From contig OX463815.1 in the NCBI GenBank assembly GCA_949825045.1, positions 29,937,356 to 30,001,355 on the forward strand: a stretch of DNA of 64,000 bases, in the 5' to 3' direction. Position 1 is the first letter of the stretch. Each line of letters starts with the position of its first letter. Source of the DNA: Argyresthia goedartella (lineage: Eukaryota > Arthropoda > Insecta > Lepidoptera > Argyresthiidae). Shown piece by piece: positions 29,915 to 42,194 of this stretch. The notes under the pieces were generated by a model, which was not told the origin of the DNA, searched no databases, and saw only the letters and a program-made list of their open reading frames with translations. The position numbers and the translations under genes were made by a program.

Positions 29915-29924
29915 AAACAAAATA

Positions 29925-31265
29925 TAACATATGATAAACAAAGTTTTTCATGATAGATGTCAAGTACATATTGTAAAGTTGGATGAAATGGAACGTAAAG
30001 TGATGCGAGATGCCGCCAATTTGCAAATGTCATTAATTCCGTTTTCCGAGTGTTTACGTGAATGCGCACTTTCCTGTTTCCAATTTCTTTACGACGACGT
30101 TTTGGCTGTGTTTTTGGACTTGTTTTCCTCCCTATACTCTTGACTTTTTACTAGGCATCCTGTGGCTACTATTAGGTTAGTGTTGGTACCAAACCGACAA
30201 CTGAGCAGTCTTGGGCTACTCCCTAGAGTATTTTTTTAAGAGCCGGAGCCTCGTAGTAGCCGGAGCTAAGGCGATTTCGAACATCAATACTACAACAATG
30301 ACAAAATTAACCTCAAAATGCGATTTTTGAAAATTATTAACAAAAAAACCCCTGGTTTCCGACAGTTGAGACTAAGTGGGGGAGGTACCCCCCCCCCCTA
30401 AATTCAGGTGTCCGTGATCAAAACCGTTACCCTTTTATATATGTGCTTCAATAGTCCATCTGTTACAATGACGTCACAAAGTGATGGATGCCTAAGGCCT
30501 TTCTGTTACACGATGTATAAAAGTTAGCAGGTAAACACATAGGCACAGGAAGCGTTACAAGATTTGCACGGTGTTGCCAACTTTCTAACCGACAATTTTC
30601 CAGAAAACCGGCGTTTTACGAAACTATTGAGGCAGTCTTGTTTGACAAGCGCTGTGTTCTAAGTTGCATAATGGACGTGTGACATTGTCCGTTGTTTAAC
30701 TTGATTTAGGCCGGCAGAGATGGTATTATGAGGACCATAAAGTTAAATTGCCTTGTACAAGATTATCGCATCCTACCATACTTGCCCCTAATCTTGTATT
30801 TGCGCAATACTTTTATAACTAAATTTTCCAAAGTAGATTAAGATAACAATTGACCGACAAATCTGGAGTCGCAAGAATGGGCTCTGTGCGCCGTAGGCCT
30901 AATATATTATGAAAAACGGATTTTGTGACTTTTATTTTCTTTTCTATCGGGCCAAAATGAAATATATACATGTTAGCGAATACATGCTGACAGTTATGTA
31001 TGACATGAAGTCGATCAACAAGCTAGTATACCTCGCGCCATGAATTAAGAGCGCTGGGCGACGTTTTGGCGGGAATTACTGCGCATATATGTACAGGTAT
31101 TGAAAAGTGACTACTGCGCATTCAAGGCCACCGCTCATAAGGTGTGGCGCGACGTATACAAGGGGCTCTGTGAGCTATATGTAGACCTTGCGAGCGACAC
31201 AGAAAATATGCGTTTTTTTTTTCATTATTTTCTACCCCTCATAACCCAGACCCCTTGAAATTTAT
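29925..31265. other. No gene seen
   Basis: A C-run is present at about 30390-30400. No reading frame with family motifs. Confidence 0.45.
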
Positions 31266-31269
31266 CGGA

Positions 31270-31420
31270 CGAGCAAGTGGAATTATTATACAAATAACCC
31301 GACTGCATTTTCTTTCAATACCATATACAAACTTATGAATGCACCTGGTTACTTGCATGGAGTAGGAAACTATAATTTTGTAACCCAAAAGCCCCACCAT
31401 TTTGAAAAAAATCCAAAAAC
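31270..31420 (-). repeat. ACGG-type repeat, fragment
   Basis: TTTCAATACCATATACAAAC, ATGAATGCACCTGGTTAC and TGCATGGAGTAGGAAA match 11950-12010. The (CCGT)n part is missing. Confidence 0.65.
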
Positions 31421-31749
31421 CGAATCGAAAAAATAAACATAATTATCGAACCTACTCACAAAATTTCACGAGAACCGGTTGAGAAATGCGACTTAGGCCT
31501 CAACAACGATATGTCTAAGAGTCACCGTTCTACGACATGTCAGAAACTAAAATTTGTCGAGTAACATGAAAATTTTAGTTCCCTAGTTTAGTTATCAACC
31601 ACGATATGTGAATAGCAGTTCTTCGATATATCAGAAAATAAAATCTGTCGAGTAGTAAGAAAATATAGGTTTTGTAAAATTATTATTATTACCTTGAAAT
31701 TTATTTTGTAAAACCAATTAGACCTTAGAAGATAATTCCTTCTTAAAAA

Positions 31750-31925
31750 TATATATATCATGTTTCTATTTGTATGCGTAGTTTCCCCCGCTTGATCAAC
31801 CTCTTCTGTCAAACCATGGTTGGCTGGAATAAATCTCTTGTTAGAGGTAATCTCGCCTTTGTACACTTTTATCTTGTAAGTTTTCTAATAATTTCATTGC
31901 AATATAATTAATAAATTATGAAATT
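31750..31925 (+). repeat. LINE 3' end with hairpin block
   Basis: CCATGGTTGGCTGGAATAAA, then TCTCTTGTTAGAGGTAATC and TCGCCTTTGTACACTTTTAT, ending AATTAATAAATTATGAAATT. Same block as 3.5 kb. Upstream coding part absent. Confidence 0.75.
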
Positions 31926-31929
31926 ATGA

Positions 31930-32660
31930 TTTTGTGTCGAAGCCCATCTATTAAAAATATCCCGCACAGATGGCTGCCATTTGGATTTACAGCAAACAGG
32001 CCCCCAGAGGTCGCGCACAAGTTGCCTGCGGGGTTACCTAAATCCTTAAGACCTAACCTAAGGCCACACACCACGTTTCAAAAACATGGCATACGATTAT
32101 TATAAATTTTGAATAATTCCTGCTCAGCTATAGACCTATTAGATCTCGCGAGCTTATATATAAGAGTAACTGGCGCTGACTGTACACTTATCTCACAATC
32201 GATCAATTTTTTGCGCCCTGATCAACACTGCAGATATCGACTTAATTAGATAAACTTCTACTCCCATGTTTTATATCCTGTTCTTGCTGTCTTTTGATTG
32301 TCACAAAAACAATTAAATGAGACTTCCGACTACAATGCGATAAGGATCTGCTCGAGGACATTGTTTAAAAAAACGTCTGACTGTACCTACACATACACAT
32401 ACTATAAACATTCGGTAGATGCTTGTCAGCCATCCATAGAATCCGTGGAATTCTGACGGCAAACAAGCTGACTAAAGTGACACTATCAATGAATTAAAGA
32501 TAATAATAATAATAATAATTATACAGTAGGTAGCACATACCTAGTTGAACTACAATAAATGAGGTCTTGTTAGCTCGTGCATCGTAATTTGAAATACTTT
32601 ATGATAAATCGATAAATATCGAGGCATGATATCTAGATCGTAACAAAATTTATCGACAAG
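31930..32660. other. No gene seen; (TAA)n at 32504-32519
   Basis: Short TAA microsatellite; otherwise nothing supported. Confidence 0.5.
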
Positions 32661-32671
32661 ATAGTTAATAA

Positions 32672-33125
32672 ATGAGTAGCCAAAAGGCACGTTTGGCTGT
32701 CCATAATGGAGTGTTGAGTCCGACATTGTTGTATGGGAGTGAATGTTGGGTATGGCAGAATAAACGCATTGAAAACCGATCGTTAATGAGTATGTGTGGA
32801 GTAACATTGAAAGTTAGATTGAAGAATAAAGTTTTAGGGCAACGCTGTGGCTTGAAAGAAGATATAGTGTCACGGGTAGAGAAAGGTCAGCTTAGATGAT
32901 TTTTCACGTCGAAAGGATGAATGACAGCGGGTGTGAATGGAGCCGTCGGAAGTGGACGCCTAAGAAGGTCCTACAAAGACCAAATAGGCGATTTAGTTAT
33001 GTATGAAGGGACTTTTGAATGTTGAGGAAGCAAGAGATGTTTGCCAGGTGGAGCGTAGCAGGTGGAGGTCTTAGTCTCTGCCAATCCCTCATCCGGAAAA
33101 AGGCGTGAGCATATGTATGTATGTG
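32672..33125 (+). pseudogene. RTE-like LINE relic, C-terminal end
   Basis: Reads VHNGVLSPTLLYGSECWVWQ, then MCGVTLKVRLKNKVLGQRCG and LKEDIVSRVEKGQLR before a stop, continuing in pieces (GRLRRSYKDQIGDLV). The order LLYGSE(S/C)W, RSMCGV, RCGLKEDV, DQIGD is that of RTE-type reverse transcriptase C-termini in moths. It ends near an ATGTATGTATGTG run. Confidence 0.8.
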
Positions 33126-33129
33126 TATT

Positions 33130-34495
33130 TATGGTTAATAAGGGCACAGCGCAAGGTGTCAATAAAGTTTCAAAGTGTGTTGTCGACGACTTTAGAGAAT
33201 AAATCAGACAAACAAAAGGATTATACAAAAGCTACCTCTAATAGTTTGCAACTTTCGTTAGTTAGCGCAACTTAATAATACTGAAAACCAATCTTCATTT
33301 ACAGTCTCCTTTCTAGCCTACATGATAAAAAGTAAAGATTTTCCATAATTCCCAAATGCGTAAAACCTAATGTTACTATGCTTATTTTATCCGTTCAAAC
33401 ATTTTGCGGGTTGTTGCCATTTTGCATATTGCATTTGCAATATATGGGATTCTAATTAGATAACATTTATCGCTAAGAGCGAGGACCTACTCAGAAGCAT
33501 AGTGCATTCTTACTCAGTCGTTCAACTGCTTCATCTCCATGTTCCACCAAGTAATAATATCTTAAGCATTACTTTATACTCATGTTCTTGTTCACGGCAG
33601 TCCGGGCCTCGCTCCAGTTGCATGTCATTATGGCAACAATATGGTTTGTTTTGGAATATTAATTGTTTACACAGCCTCTTCCAGAGCAGTTGTGAGGTGA
33701 AAAGAAATATTTTTTCATGCACACATACTTGTCTCTGTCCACACCGGGTTCTCTATGCGATTTCGAAAGTAATTTGATCGATAATCCTTTCACCGAACAC
33801 CATTGATTGATTGCTCAGTTGGATGATGGCATATTTATGATGCCTTAATATCCGATGTATAGCTTTATCGAAAGACGATACCACAATCCACGCTTTTATC
33901 CAAACGGGGATGCAGAGGCAGAGGTCGATCGCCGCAGTAATCTAGCAATGGTGGCCCTGTATGTAGACACCGCAACTCCATAGACTGACGCTCTGTCATT
34001 TCCCCAGCGAGTTACAGCGCCAGCAGGGCTTAAGTGTCAGTCAAACTTGATTCGGCAATATGCGTCCGGGCCTCACTCGCATAAATAATTTATGACAATG
34101 AAAACAAAAACTTACATTAAATAGAAACCAACTGCGCCCAATCAATTATGATCTAAAAATCATAGAGACAAAAAATATTAACAAATTGACAGATTGATCG
34201 TTCAACACATATCTATTGTGTGTGTTTTACAACTGTGTTAACAGCGCTATTGTTTCATAGTCAACTGAGATTATTCTGCTAATGCTAAACTAAGTATTAA
34301 AATAAGAGGGTTACAGTATTTGTTCGATCGGGGGTGGTCCTTGTGAGTACAAACAAATAACAAACATCAAATAATACATTCAATATATTCCTTACAACAA
34401 TATATGACCTATTGGTCTTAAATCTGTGTCAAAACTTGAAATAATTCTGTCAGTATTTTTGGCCACAAGCCCGACTCCTTTCATCGAAGCGCTCT
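33130..34495. other. No gene seen
   Basis: No supported gene or element ends. Confidence 0.45.
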
Positions 34496-34539
34496 GATAA
34501 TGCTCGATCTCACTCAGTTCCATTCCGCATTCATTTTGA

Positions 34540-34590
34540 AGGCCTGTGCCTCTCGGTGGGAACTTTACTGGGCTACATTAACTTCTACTT
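34540..34590 (+). repeat. SINE-3 tail fragment
   Basis: GTGCCTCTCGGTGGGAACTT followed by GGGCTACATTAACTTCTAC resembles the ends at 45590-45640. Confidence 0.5.
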
Positions 34591-34904
34591 ACAACATTAG
34601 GGATATTCGATCAAACAGGATGCAGTATATAACTAAACGACATTATGCCATGATTAAGGATTTGAATGCTAAAACTATAAAGCGACTAAGAATGTTGTTG
34701 CAGAATTCGCAATAGGCCGTTGACCCGGATTTGATGATCGAATTCCGTTGTGCGTTGGTAGTAGCCAGAGAGCAAGTGGTGTTGTACAATTTAGACTAAT
34801 ACATATTGGATTCAAGACTATTCAACACTATTATTTTCCTTTATTTCTAAACCTAGAAAATACCTCGTTTATTTCCAGTAAACAGGGAACAAAGTAGCAC
34901 TTCA

Positions 34905-35625
34905 TTTAGATACCTCTAGGAATATGCTTAAGATGGTATCCCGTAATCTTCACTACATATTTTTCTTGTCCCTCCTTCATCCACGTCTCATTGAGTGCGA
35001 GTATATATGGCTTGTATTTTTGCAAGCTAACTATTAGCTCATCCTGTCTAGTTATTCCTCTTCTGACCCGCGCTGCGTTGATGAACATGTCGCGAAGCAG
35101 CTTCCGGGACAGACACACGGCGATGCTTGGTCCGCTGGGCTTCCACGTCGCGGCCGCGCCGGGCTCCCACACGAGTCGCTCTCACTTTTCATGCTCTTGA
35201 AGGCTGAAACCGAGCTTCGTGGCTGAAGCAAGAACAATATGTCCCACAGACTCATTTCCGAATTGAGGAATATTTGCTGTCTCAATTTGTTGGATAGGTT
35301 CGATTGCATACTTTCGTTTAGTTCCATCTTTAGTTCAGCGTAGTCGCTATGTTTTCCAGGTAATTAGGCCGAAGTTTGTTGGTTCTTTAGTGCAGAGAGT
35401 TCCAAGCGCAGTTTATCATTTTCTCGCTCCAGTTTCTCGATCTTTAGCCCAATTTCTGATATACCTTTCAGAAAAGGGCAATCTTGGGTAACATTACATA
35501 GTGTTTTAATGTTACAGACTTTAAGGAAACCAATTACGACTCGCAGCAAAAAATGTAGTTGTATGTTTATTCACTTACTTTATTATCAGGGTACCTTAGC
35601 GTCAGGTACATCTTCATTCGTGTTA
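34905..35625 (-). pseudogene. LINE relic, ORF1 tail and start of endonuclease, minus strand
   Basis: From the right: IEKLERENDKLRLELSALKN (coiled coil), a Met-rich linker, then, after frame changes, LSRKLLRDMFINAARVRRGI and LQKYKPYILALNETWMKEGQ. The last phrase is the start of an AP-endonuclease domain (ILALNETW). An ORF1/ORF2 fragment with gaps. Confidence 0.75.
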
Positions 35626-36185
35626 AGAAAACAGTGACACATCCTGAGGCAATCGCGCCGCAGGATGTGTCAGTGTTTTCTCGCTCACGCTGTTTTCACG
35701 CTCATTACTATGAAAGGTTCTAATATCGTATGTAATAGTGCAGTCTGGTTGCAATTTGCTTAATGCAGCACTATTGGGCCGATTGAATATAGCATGCACA
35801 GAGTACATTCAAAGGAAGACAACGCATTGGCGAACGGGTTCTGAAATTGGGCTGTGTTTCCACTTTCGATTTCGTATCCCTCCCTGTCTCTATCTCTCTA
35901 GCTACCTTCCGTTTCGAGACTAATTGTACCAAAGTGCTGAACCGAATTGATAGATAGAGTGAAACTATAATAACGATTGTTATCCGATTGTTTGATTTAA
36001 ATTATAGCTAATCTGGTCCACGAGGAAATCCGCGTATCCAAGGTAGGTCGTTCATGTCCATACTGATATGCCTTCAGGCTAAAATTTATTAGAGCTACAA
36101 GAAGTAGTTGCTGAGACCGTTTCCAGAGGTGTCATAAAACGAGTTTGGAATAGAACCTAAGCTATGGAATCTGAAGCTATAAGTT
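35626..36185. other. No gene seen
   Basis: About 35640-35665 and 35660-35690 contain inverted CATCCTG.GG/CAGGATGTG words. Nothing more supported. Confidence 0.45.
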
Positions 36186-36189
36186 TAGT

Positions 36190-36990
36190 CCGTTAGCATG
36201 CTTTGACGCCTTGAGAATTATACAGTCCATTATTGTGAGATTTATGAATCTGATTTGTTTAGTGTTAGACAGAAACAAGTTGGAATTAGTATTCGATACG
36301 GAGTTTCTTGGAATGACCATTGATAGCAATTTGCCGTGGTGACCCCGCATGGACAAATTAGCTGGTAGATGAAGTTCTGCGGCTTACGATGTTAGGAACA
36401 TCAGACAAAACACAGATGTGGCTACATCTAGGCTAGTCTATTTTCGTTACTTTCATGTTAATACCTTGGACACTATTTATCTAGCCCCAAACTAGGATTC
36501 CCTGTATCTTGGGTGCTAGACAACGATACACATACTTATATAGATAAATATTATACTTAGATAGATAAACAACCATGACTAGTAGTTAGTGACTAGTTAA
36601 GTACTATAGTATCTTAGTGTGGGTGAAACCTGCTTATATTCAACTTATTTTTAGATTAGAAAATAGAGCTTTTCAAGAAATTTATAATTCAAAACTCACA
36701 GACTCCCTAGGATAACTTAAAAAAAATGCCATACGAACTGTAGCTTGTCAACTTATTTTCGAAAATACTCAAATATACATTTTTTAAATCTAGCGATAGC
36801 TGTAATGTTAATCTAAGAAATTATCTAGGTTTAGTCTCGCCATAGTTAGCAATTCCTTCAAGGGTCAGTGCATTTTCTACTACAACAAGATACAGGTTTT
36901 GAAATTGCCATTTGAACAATGGGATATTACTATGTTCAAGATTACTTTAAGGACGGGACTGTATGGGGTTACTTACTCTACACAGAACTC
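36190..36990 (+). pseudogene. LINE reverse transcriptase relic interrupted by SINE-1
   Basis: 36190-36456 follows the intact LINE at 24610-24780 (GGAGTTTCTTGGAATGACC; GACAAATTAGCTGG; GGCTAGTCTATTTTCGTTAC, translating near RLVYFRYFH). 36630-36990 continues with AGCAATTCCTTCAAGGG and TTCTACTACAACAAG, matching SNSFKG...YYNK. The gap holds the SINE at 36459-36600. Confidence 0.82.
36459..36600 (-). mobile_element. SINE-1, truncated, inside LINE relic
   Basis: AATACCTTGGACACTATTTA, CTAGCCCCAAACTAGGATTC and AAACAACCATGACTAG are the complement of the SINE-1 body. The tRNA-like head is absent. Confidence 0.85.
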
Positions 36991-37157
36991 GTTGTTAATA
37001 ATTGTGTGATCATTTATTCCTGCTTATTATTTATAATAATAAATATTGTAATATTTGTGTTATCTAAACACAACCAATTTTTAAAAGAGATCTAAAAATC
37101 AATCTGTGGGTGTTTCTTCGGCCTCCTTCTTCCACTTATGCGACGTGGCTGTTTCTG

Positions 37158-37230
37158 GATCCCACGACACTGGGTATCTTAGGGTGGGGCCAGAAGTAAC
37201 GTATGTGCCTGTATGTAAATGTTTATAGTG
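37158..37230 (+). repeat. SINE-2 end fragment
   Basis: CCCACGACACTGGGTATC, TGGGGCCAGAAGTAACG: complement of the SINE-2 distal end. No head. Confidence 0.6.
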
Positions 37231-37721
37231 GTCGTAGAGGAAGCAAAAAATGGCGTTTGCTAAGTTTATGTAAATATCTATAGTAATAAAGAAATTTTGA
37301 ACTATGGCTTATAATTTTTACATTCAATTGTGATTGTTGCTAAAAAGCGTGAAAGTGAAAGCAGAATCAATGCATTAACATAAATAACATAAATATTTCC
37401 TGTAGACCAATATCGCGGTCTCGGTTTCGGCTATTTTGCGTGTCTCGGTCTCGGCAAAGGCCTAGAATTTGGTCCACTTGTGAGTCCCGTGACCGCGGTA
37501 GGCAATAGGTGATGTGACGTTCCACAGGTGAAGGTACCTTATGGCGGTTTCTAGTTACGGAGATAATCGAAGTTAAATGATTTGAAAATGTTATTTTTTA
37601 TTATGTTGTATAATCTTAGGCTACATCATATAACCTTTGTTCACGTGCAAATTTATTAATTTATGTATATTATTTAGTCCGCAATTTGGTCCCAAAGTTT
37701 AGTAGAAAAGGTACCTTATGC

Positions 37722-37779
37722 GAAACGCTTATCCAACTTCCCATACATACAGATGTATGGCAAGTTGGATAAGCGTTTC
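37722..37779. repeat. 27-bp near-perfect hairpin inside the transposon
   Basis: 37722-37748 and 37753-37779 pair with one mismatch around ACAG (GAAACGCTTATCCAACTT ... AAGTTGGATAAGCGTTTC). Confidence 0.95.
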
Positions 37780-37934
37780 ACGCAGGCCGTCGTCGTCTCG
37801 TCGCAGTATTTAATTTATACAACTACCCCCAGGTTGGACGTTTAATACTTTATTCGCAAGCTTATTTGTTTCGACATACGTCTCTGCGATTAATGGTCAG
37901 TTTTAATATATAAAAGTGCAGTGTTTCAGCGAAT

Positions 37935-37974
37935 ATGGAAGAAAGTAATAATGCTAGTCCTCTTAATAAAAGGC
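37935..37974 (+). pseudogene. Possible surviving first exon of a transposase gene
   Basis: ATG opens MEESNNASPLNKR and meets the donor AGGC/GTAAGT at once. Short acidic/Ser-rich leaders ending in a basic patch are common in insect transposases, but no second exon is readable. Confidence 0.4.
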
Positions 37975-39089
37975 GTAAGTAACGTTGCAATTACAAATTT
38001 AAAGTCTATATTAAGCCCGCCATTTTATAATATGACCTTTTTCATAAGGCCGATTTTCATGAAAAGCATTTTTATTCAGGATTACATGGTGTTTTTTGTG
38101 TAATACATCCCAAAATAACACGAAGAAAATTGCGCATTTCATGATATGCCCAATTGTATGATCGGCCGCCGACATAGACATGCTTGTTGCTTGACCTTGC
38201 GATTTATGTAAAGTTGTATTAAGGTACCTTTTCTTTACATAATTATTTAAACCTGAAATTTTATTGATTAGACTTGGACTACGACTTTTATTTGTCTTAG
38301 TGAAGACGTTCTTGAGAAGTTAATGTCATGTTAATTTAATACTTTTGAAAAATGGTTTGTTACGTAATAACAAATAAGGTACGGTAAGGTACCTTTTCTC
38401 AAATATATGGAGCAATAAATTTGTCTGTTATGCAGTTCTAGTGCCTGCAAATATAAAAATAAGCGATTAATTACAATTGTGTTGCTTCTATGATGTTGAA
38501 ACCAGTAATCCTTAAGGGATTATTGTGTTGTGAATTGTTATGTGCATTATAGTTAACATCGAATCTCAAAAGTTGTAATTTTTATTAATCAGTACTTATT
38601 ATTATTAAAAAGTAATGGTCATCAATGAATTATTTTTTTATTTACTCCTCATAAAGTGTTTTGGAGCATATCTTTAAAATCTTCAAGCCTTGCTGCCAAA
38701 TCCTCTTGAAATAAATTTAAAACATAGATAATGAAAAATATTGAGTAGACATATTTGGACACCCTTTAACAAACCTCTGTATTGCTGAAAACATATATCA
38801 AACATATATATTATGAACATTTATGAATACTTGAAAGCTCGAAGAATAAGAATTCGTAACTAATCATATAACTTCCCACTACAACAAACTTTTTCGAATC
38901 ATCTAACTTTAGTCGATGTTTTTATAAAATCATGTTATTTCGAATAAATTTTCAAAAAAAAAACTCCGTAACTACTCATCATAGGAGGTCAATACTTTTT
39001 GATAACGATAGCTTATCTTACACAGATTACTGGGGTATGCTTAACTCCTTACCCGCCATAAGGTTCCTTCACCTGTGGAACGTGATAAC

Positions 39090-40020
39090 ATTATGAAGTT
39101 ATGTAAAAAATATCAAATATTTAGTTCAGTTCTTTTTGCGTCCGACTGTACTTTAGCGCCAAGTTAACCTTGACTGTTGACCTCAGCTTTCTTTCTTCAT
39201 TTTGTTGACTTTGTCTTGGTACGTATACATTAACACGGTTTTGGATAAGCAACCCACTTGAGTATGCAGCTTGAGGTATACATATGTATGTATTATCGCA
39301 GGCTGCTTATCCTATACAGATAAGAATTATCAACCCTTCGTAATCCAGTGACGGTAGATTAACGATTGTAATTTAATCGCTATCGTTTTAGTCATACTTC
39401 TAGATGACGCTATGCTCTAATCTTAGAATGTAAATGATTGTCTGTAAAGTCGGTTTACGGACGATAGTTTTACGTGATAACGTCATAAAAAACGCTTAGG
39501 CCGATCGTGCCTCTCTATCGCTTGCTCCGCGCTCTCGCTTGCACGCTCGGCTCAGGCGGAACGTGACAGTGGAACGTGACACGTTTTAGTGACCCGGCGT
39601 TCATATATTTATGAGAAGTTATCACGTCAAAATTAATATATAACAGAAATGGAAATCTATGGGTTATTTGAAATCTTTTTAATATTTATTGAATTTTATT
39701 GAAATAGTAAAAGAAATTATTGTTGAAATTTAATCATCTATGCCATCTCGTAGTATTTGCAATAATAAAGCACTGAACGACGAAGTTAAGATGGTTTTAT
39801 AGCATCTCTGATTACGCGCCGGTGACATATTGTCACGTTATGAAGGGTTGGGGTGAATAACCCCCACGGTGACGGAAGCCTAATGAAGATAATTTTGAAA
39901 TTAAAGAGAGAATTGAGTAAGTTATTTTTTATTTAAACAAAAGTTTTCCTAAATTTACAAAAGTTATCCTACCTACCTAATTATATACGAAAGAACCTAG
40001 AAACTGACCCCTGGGCGACG
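39090..40020. other. No gene seen
   Basis: About 39500-39560 is a GC-rich patch (GCTTGCTCCGCGCTCTCGC) within a possible small element; its ends were not found. Confidence 0.4.
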
Positions 40021-40096
40021 TGGTGACAGGGGCAGGTAGGCGGGTAACTTCGTCAAGTCCGGAGATGGAGGTGGGCAGCGGCTATCCTTGTCCAGG

Positions 40097-40175
40097 CCGT
40101 GTAGTGGTGGTCAGGCCCGTGGAGTGGTGGTCAGGCCGTGTAGCGGAGGTCAAGGCCTAGTAGCGGTGGTCAGGA
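40097..40175 (+). repeat. Four degenerate units of about 22 bp
   Basis: Repeats of GTGTAGTGGTGGTCAGG, with variants GTGGAGTGGTGGTCAGG and GTGTAGCGGAGGTCAAGG. Confidence 0.75.
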
Positions 40176-40179
40176 TACA

Positions 40180-41310
40180 CCGTATTAGATCACTGATTCA
40201 TTGATTTCGTTTCCACACACATGACACACACTATTTATTGAGACAGAGAGAGAGTACTCTTTCAACGTAACCTGGGCCAGCAGGGACCATAGATAAAGGA
40301 TATATGAAGCGTATAAAAAAACATAGATCAAATAAGTAGAATTTTGTCAAAAACTAAAGTGAAGAAAAATATAACATGCTGTCAAAGATGTAAACTAAAC
40401 AAGTCATAGTTATTCTTAAAAAATAATAATTGGGAATCAAGTCCAATACATAAGTTAATGGCAAGCTGGACTATTCAGACGATATTACTTGAGTGTAAAG
40501 TTCAAGTCTTTTAAAACGTGAGAAGGATATTATCACTTGAATTTTCAAACCTTATCTTTATTTGGGGAGTCATTTTAAGGTACAGCCGTTGGTGTAGAGA
40601 AAATCCTACGACATTTTATTCTACGTGGTCTGTTTAGTATTTCGTATTTAGATATTCTTGTAGTTCTTAGAGCGCTGGTTCATTCACAACTGGGGTTTGG
40701 CAGTCAGCAACAAATATCCCGCCGGTCTTTTGCCGTTTTCGATATTTCGTATAATTAAAAAACATTTAGTAACAACAATAACTTTACTCATTCACATTCG
40801 ATTAAGGCTGGGCAACCCCAAAGCGGAACTTAGAATTTCACCTTCAGCATTTTAGGGGAATGTAGGAATTCAAATATTTAAAAACGCTCTTAGGCCATCT
40901 TTAGAGGACTAACTGAGCAACATAACCTAATATTTATTCCAACGAACTAAATCCGGTGTGAAATTGTAAATAAAAATGTATTACGAAAAACGAATTTTGT
41001 GATATCTTCGGGAGACTTACAGTTATGATCAACAAGCTAGCTCACAGAAACAACTGATTTATTCTCCTATTTTGCGTAACTTGAGATTTGCCAAACCTTA
41101 CGCGGCGCCTTAACGCACCGTATGCCTTAACACGACGTACCTATAAAATAACAATAATACAAATACGTTTGTTTACTTTGCGTAGACATGGTTACATAAT
41201 AGATGGGAATATAACATTTATGGGCAATGCATAATTAGCCACATAGTGACTTGCAAAATATCTCCCCATAAGTGCCATATGATGCAAATACAAATGTATA
41301 ATAATATTAT
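40180..41310. other. No gene seen
   Basis: No supported feature. Confidence 0.45.
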
Positions 41311-41312
41311 TT

Positions 41313-42125
41313 ATCTACACACGTATCATAAACCCTCTTTACTGCGTACAAAAACCGCACGTTACAATCAGCATAATGTTAAACTATTTGATAAAAACTC
41401 ATTTCTTATCTGAAAAACTACACATTATGACCATAATGTGTAATTTTTCTACATATTATGACATTCAAATTTCGAACGCCGACGCCCGCCTGCGTGAAGT
41501 TGGTACTACAGAACAAGCTAAACAACTGCAGAGCCACAATGCCGGTCAAACATGCGGTTCCTGAACACATCAAAGAGAGCTTATGATTTGTGTGTAGATA
41601 AACTATTGTATGTAACTGTACATAATTAGGCATTAAAACTCTCGAGTGATATTATTATGAAACTCGCCTTCGGCTCGTTTCATAAACCCACTCTCGAGTA
41701 TTAATGCCCTCCATTATGTAGCAGTCACATAAACTACTATTATCTACACACGTATCATAAACCCTCTTTACTGCGTACAAAAACCGCACGTTACGATCAG
41801 CATAATGTTAAACTACTTGGTAAAAACTCATTTCTTATCTGAAAAATTACACATTATGACTATAATGTGTAATTTTACTAAATTAACAAGCTAAACAAGT
41901 GCAAAGGAATTATCAATGCCACCATGCCGGTCGAACATGCGGTTCCTGAACACGTTAAAGAGAGCTTATGATATGTGTGTAGATAAACTAGTGTATGTAA
42001 CTGTAGATAATTAGGTATTAAAACTCCCGCGTGACATTATTGTGAAACTCGCCTTAGGCTCGTTTCATAAACCCACACTCGAGTTTTAATGCCGTCCATT
42101 ATGTATCAGTCACATAAACTACTAT
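41313..42125. mobile_element. Family T repeat, two tandem copies
   Basis: Units begin at about 41313 and 41745 (TTATCTACACACGTATCAT). Each has CATTATG.CATAATGTGTAAT, AACATGCGGTTCCTGAACAC, and the closing stem CTCTCGAGT/ACTCTCGAG (second copy partly changed to CTCCCGCGT). The left end is partly inverted relative to AAAGAGAGCTTATGAT at about 41573. Same family as the intronic copy at 9 kb. Confidence 0.8.
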
Positions 42126-42194
42126 TTGATTTAAATTTAATGTGTTAATTATAAATATGCTATAGCTGAACGTAGATTTTGCTAGTGCCTTTTT

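Larger units (their letters stand above)
37517..39083. mobile_element. 1.57-kb DNA transposon with inverted ends
   Basis: Left ACGTTCCACAGGTGAAGG with ACCTTATGGCGG, and the inverted right end, match over 31 bases with one difference. TGA flanks both sides if the first A/T is excluded. The palindrome AAGGTACCTT recurs at about 37532, 37709, 38221 and 38389 and may be a transposase site. A possible first exon is at 37935. No transposase core, so non-autonomous. Confidence 0.78.
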
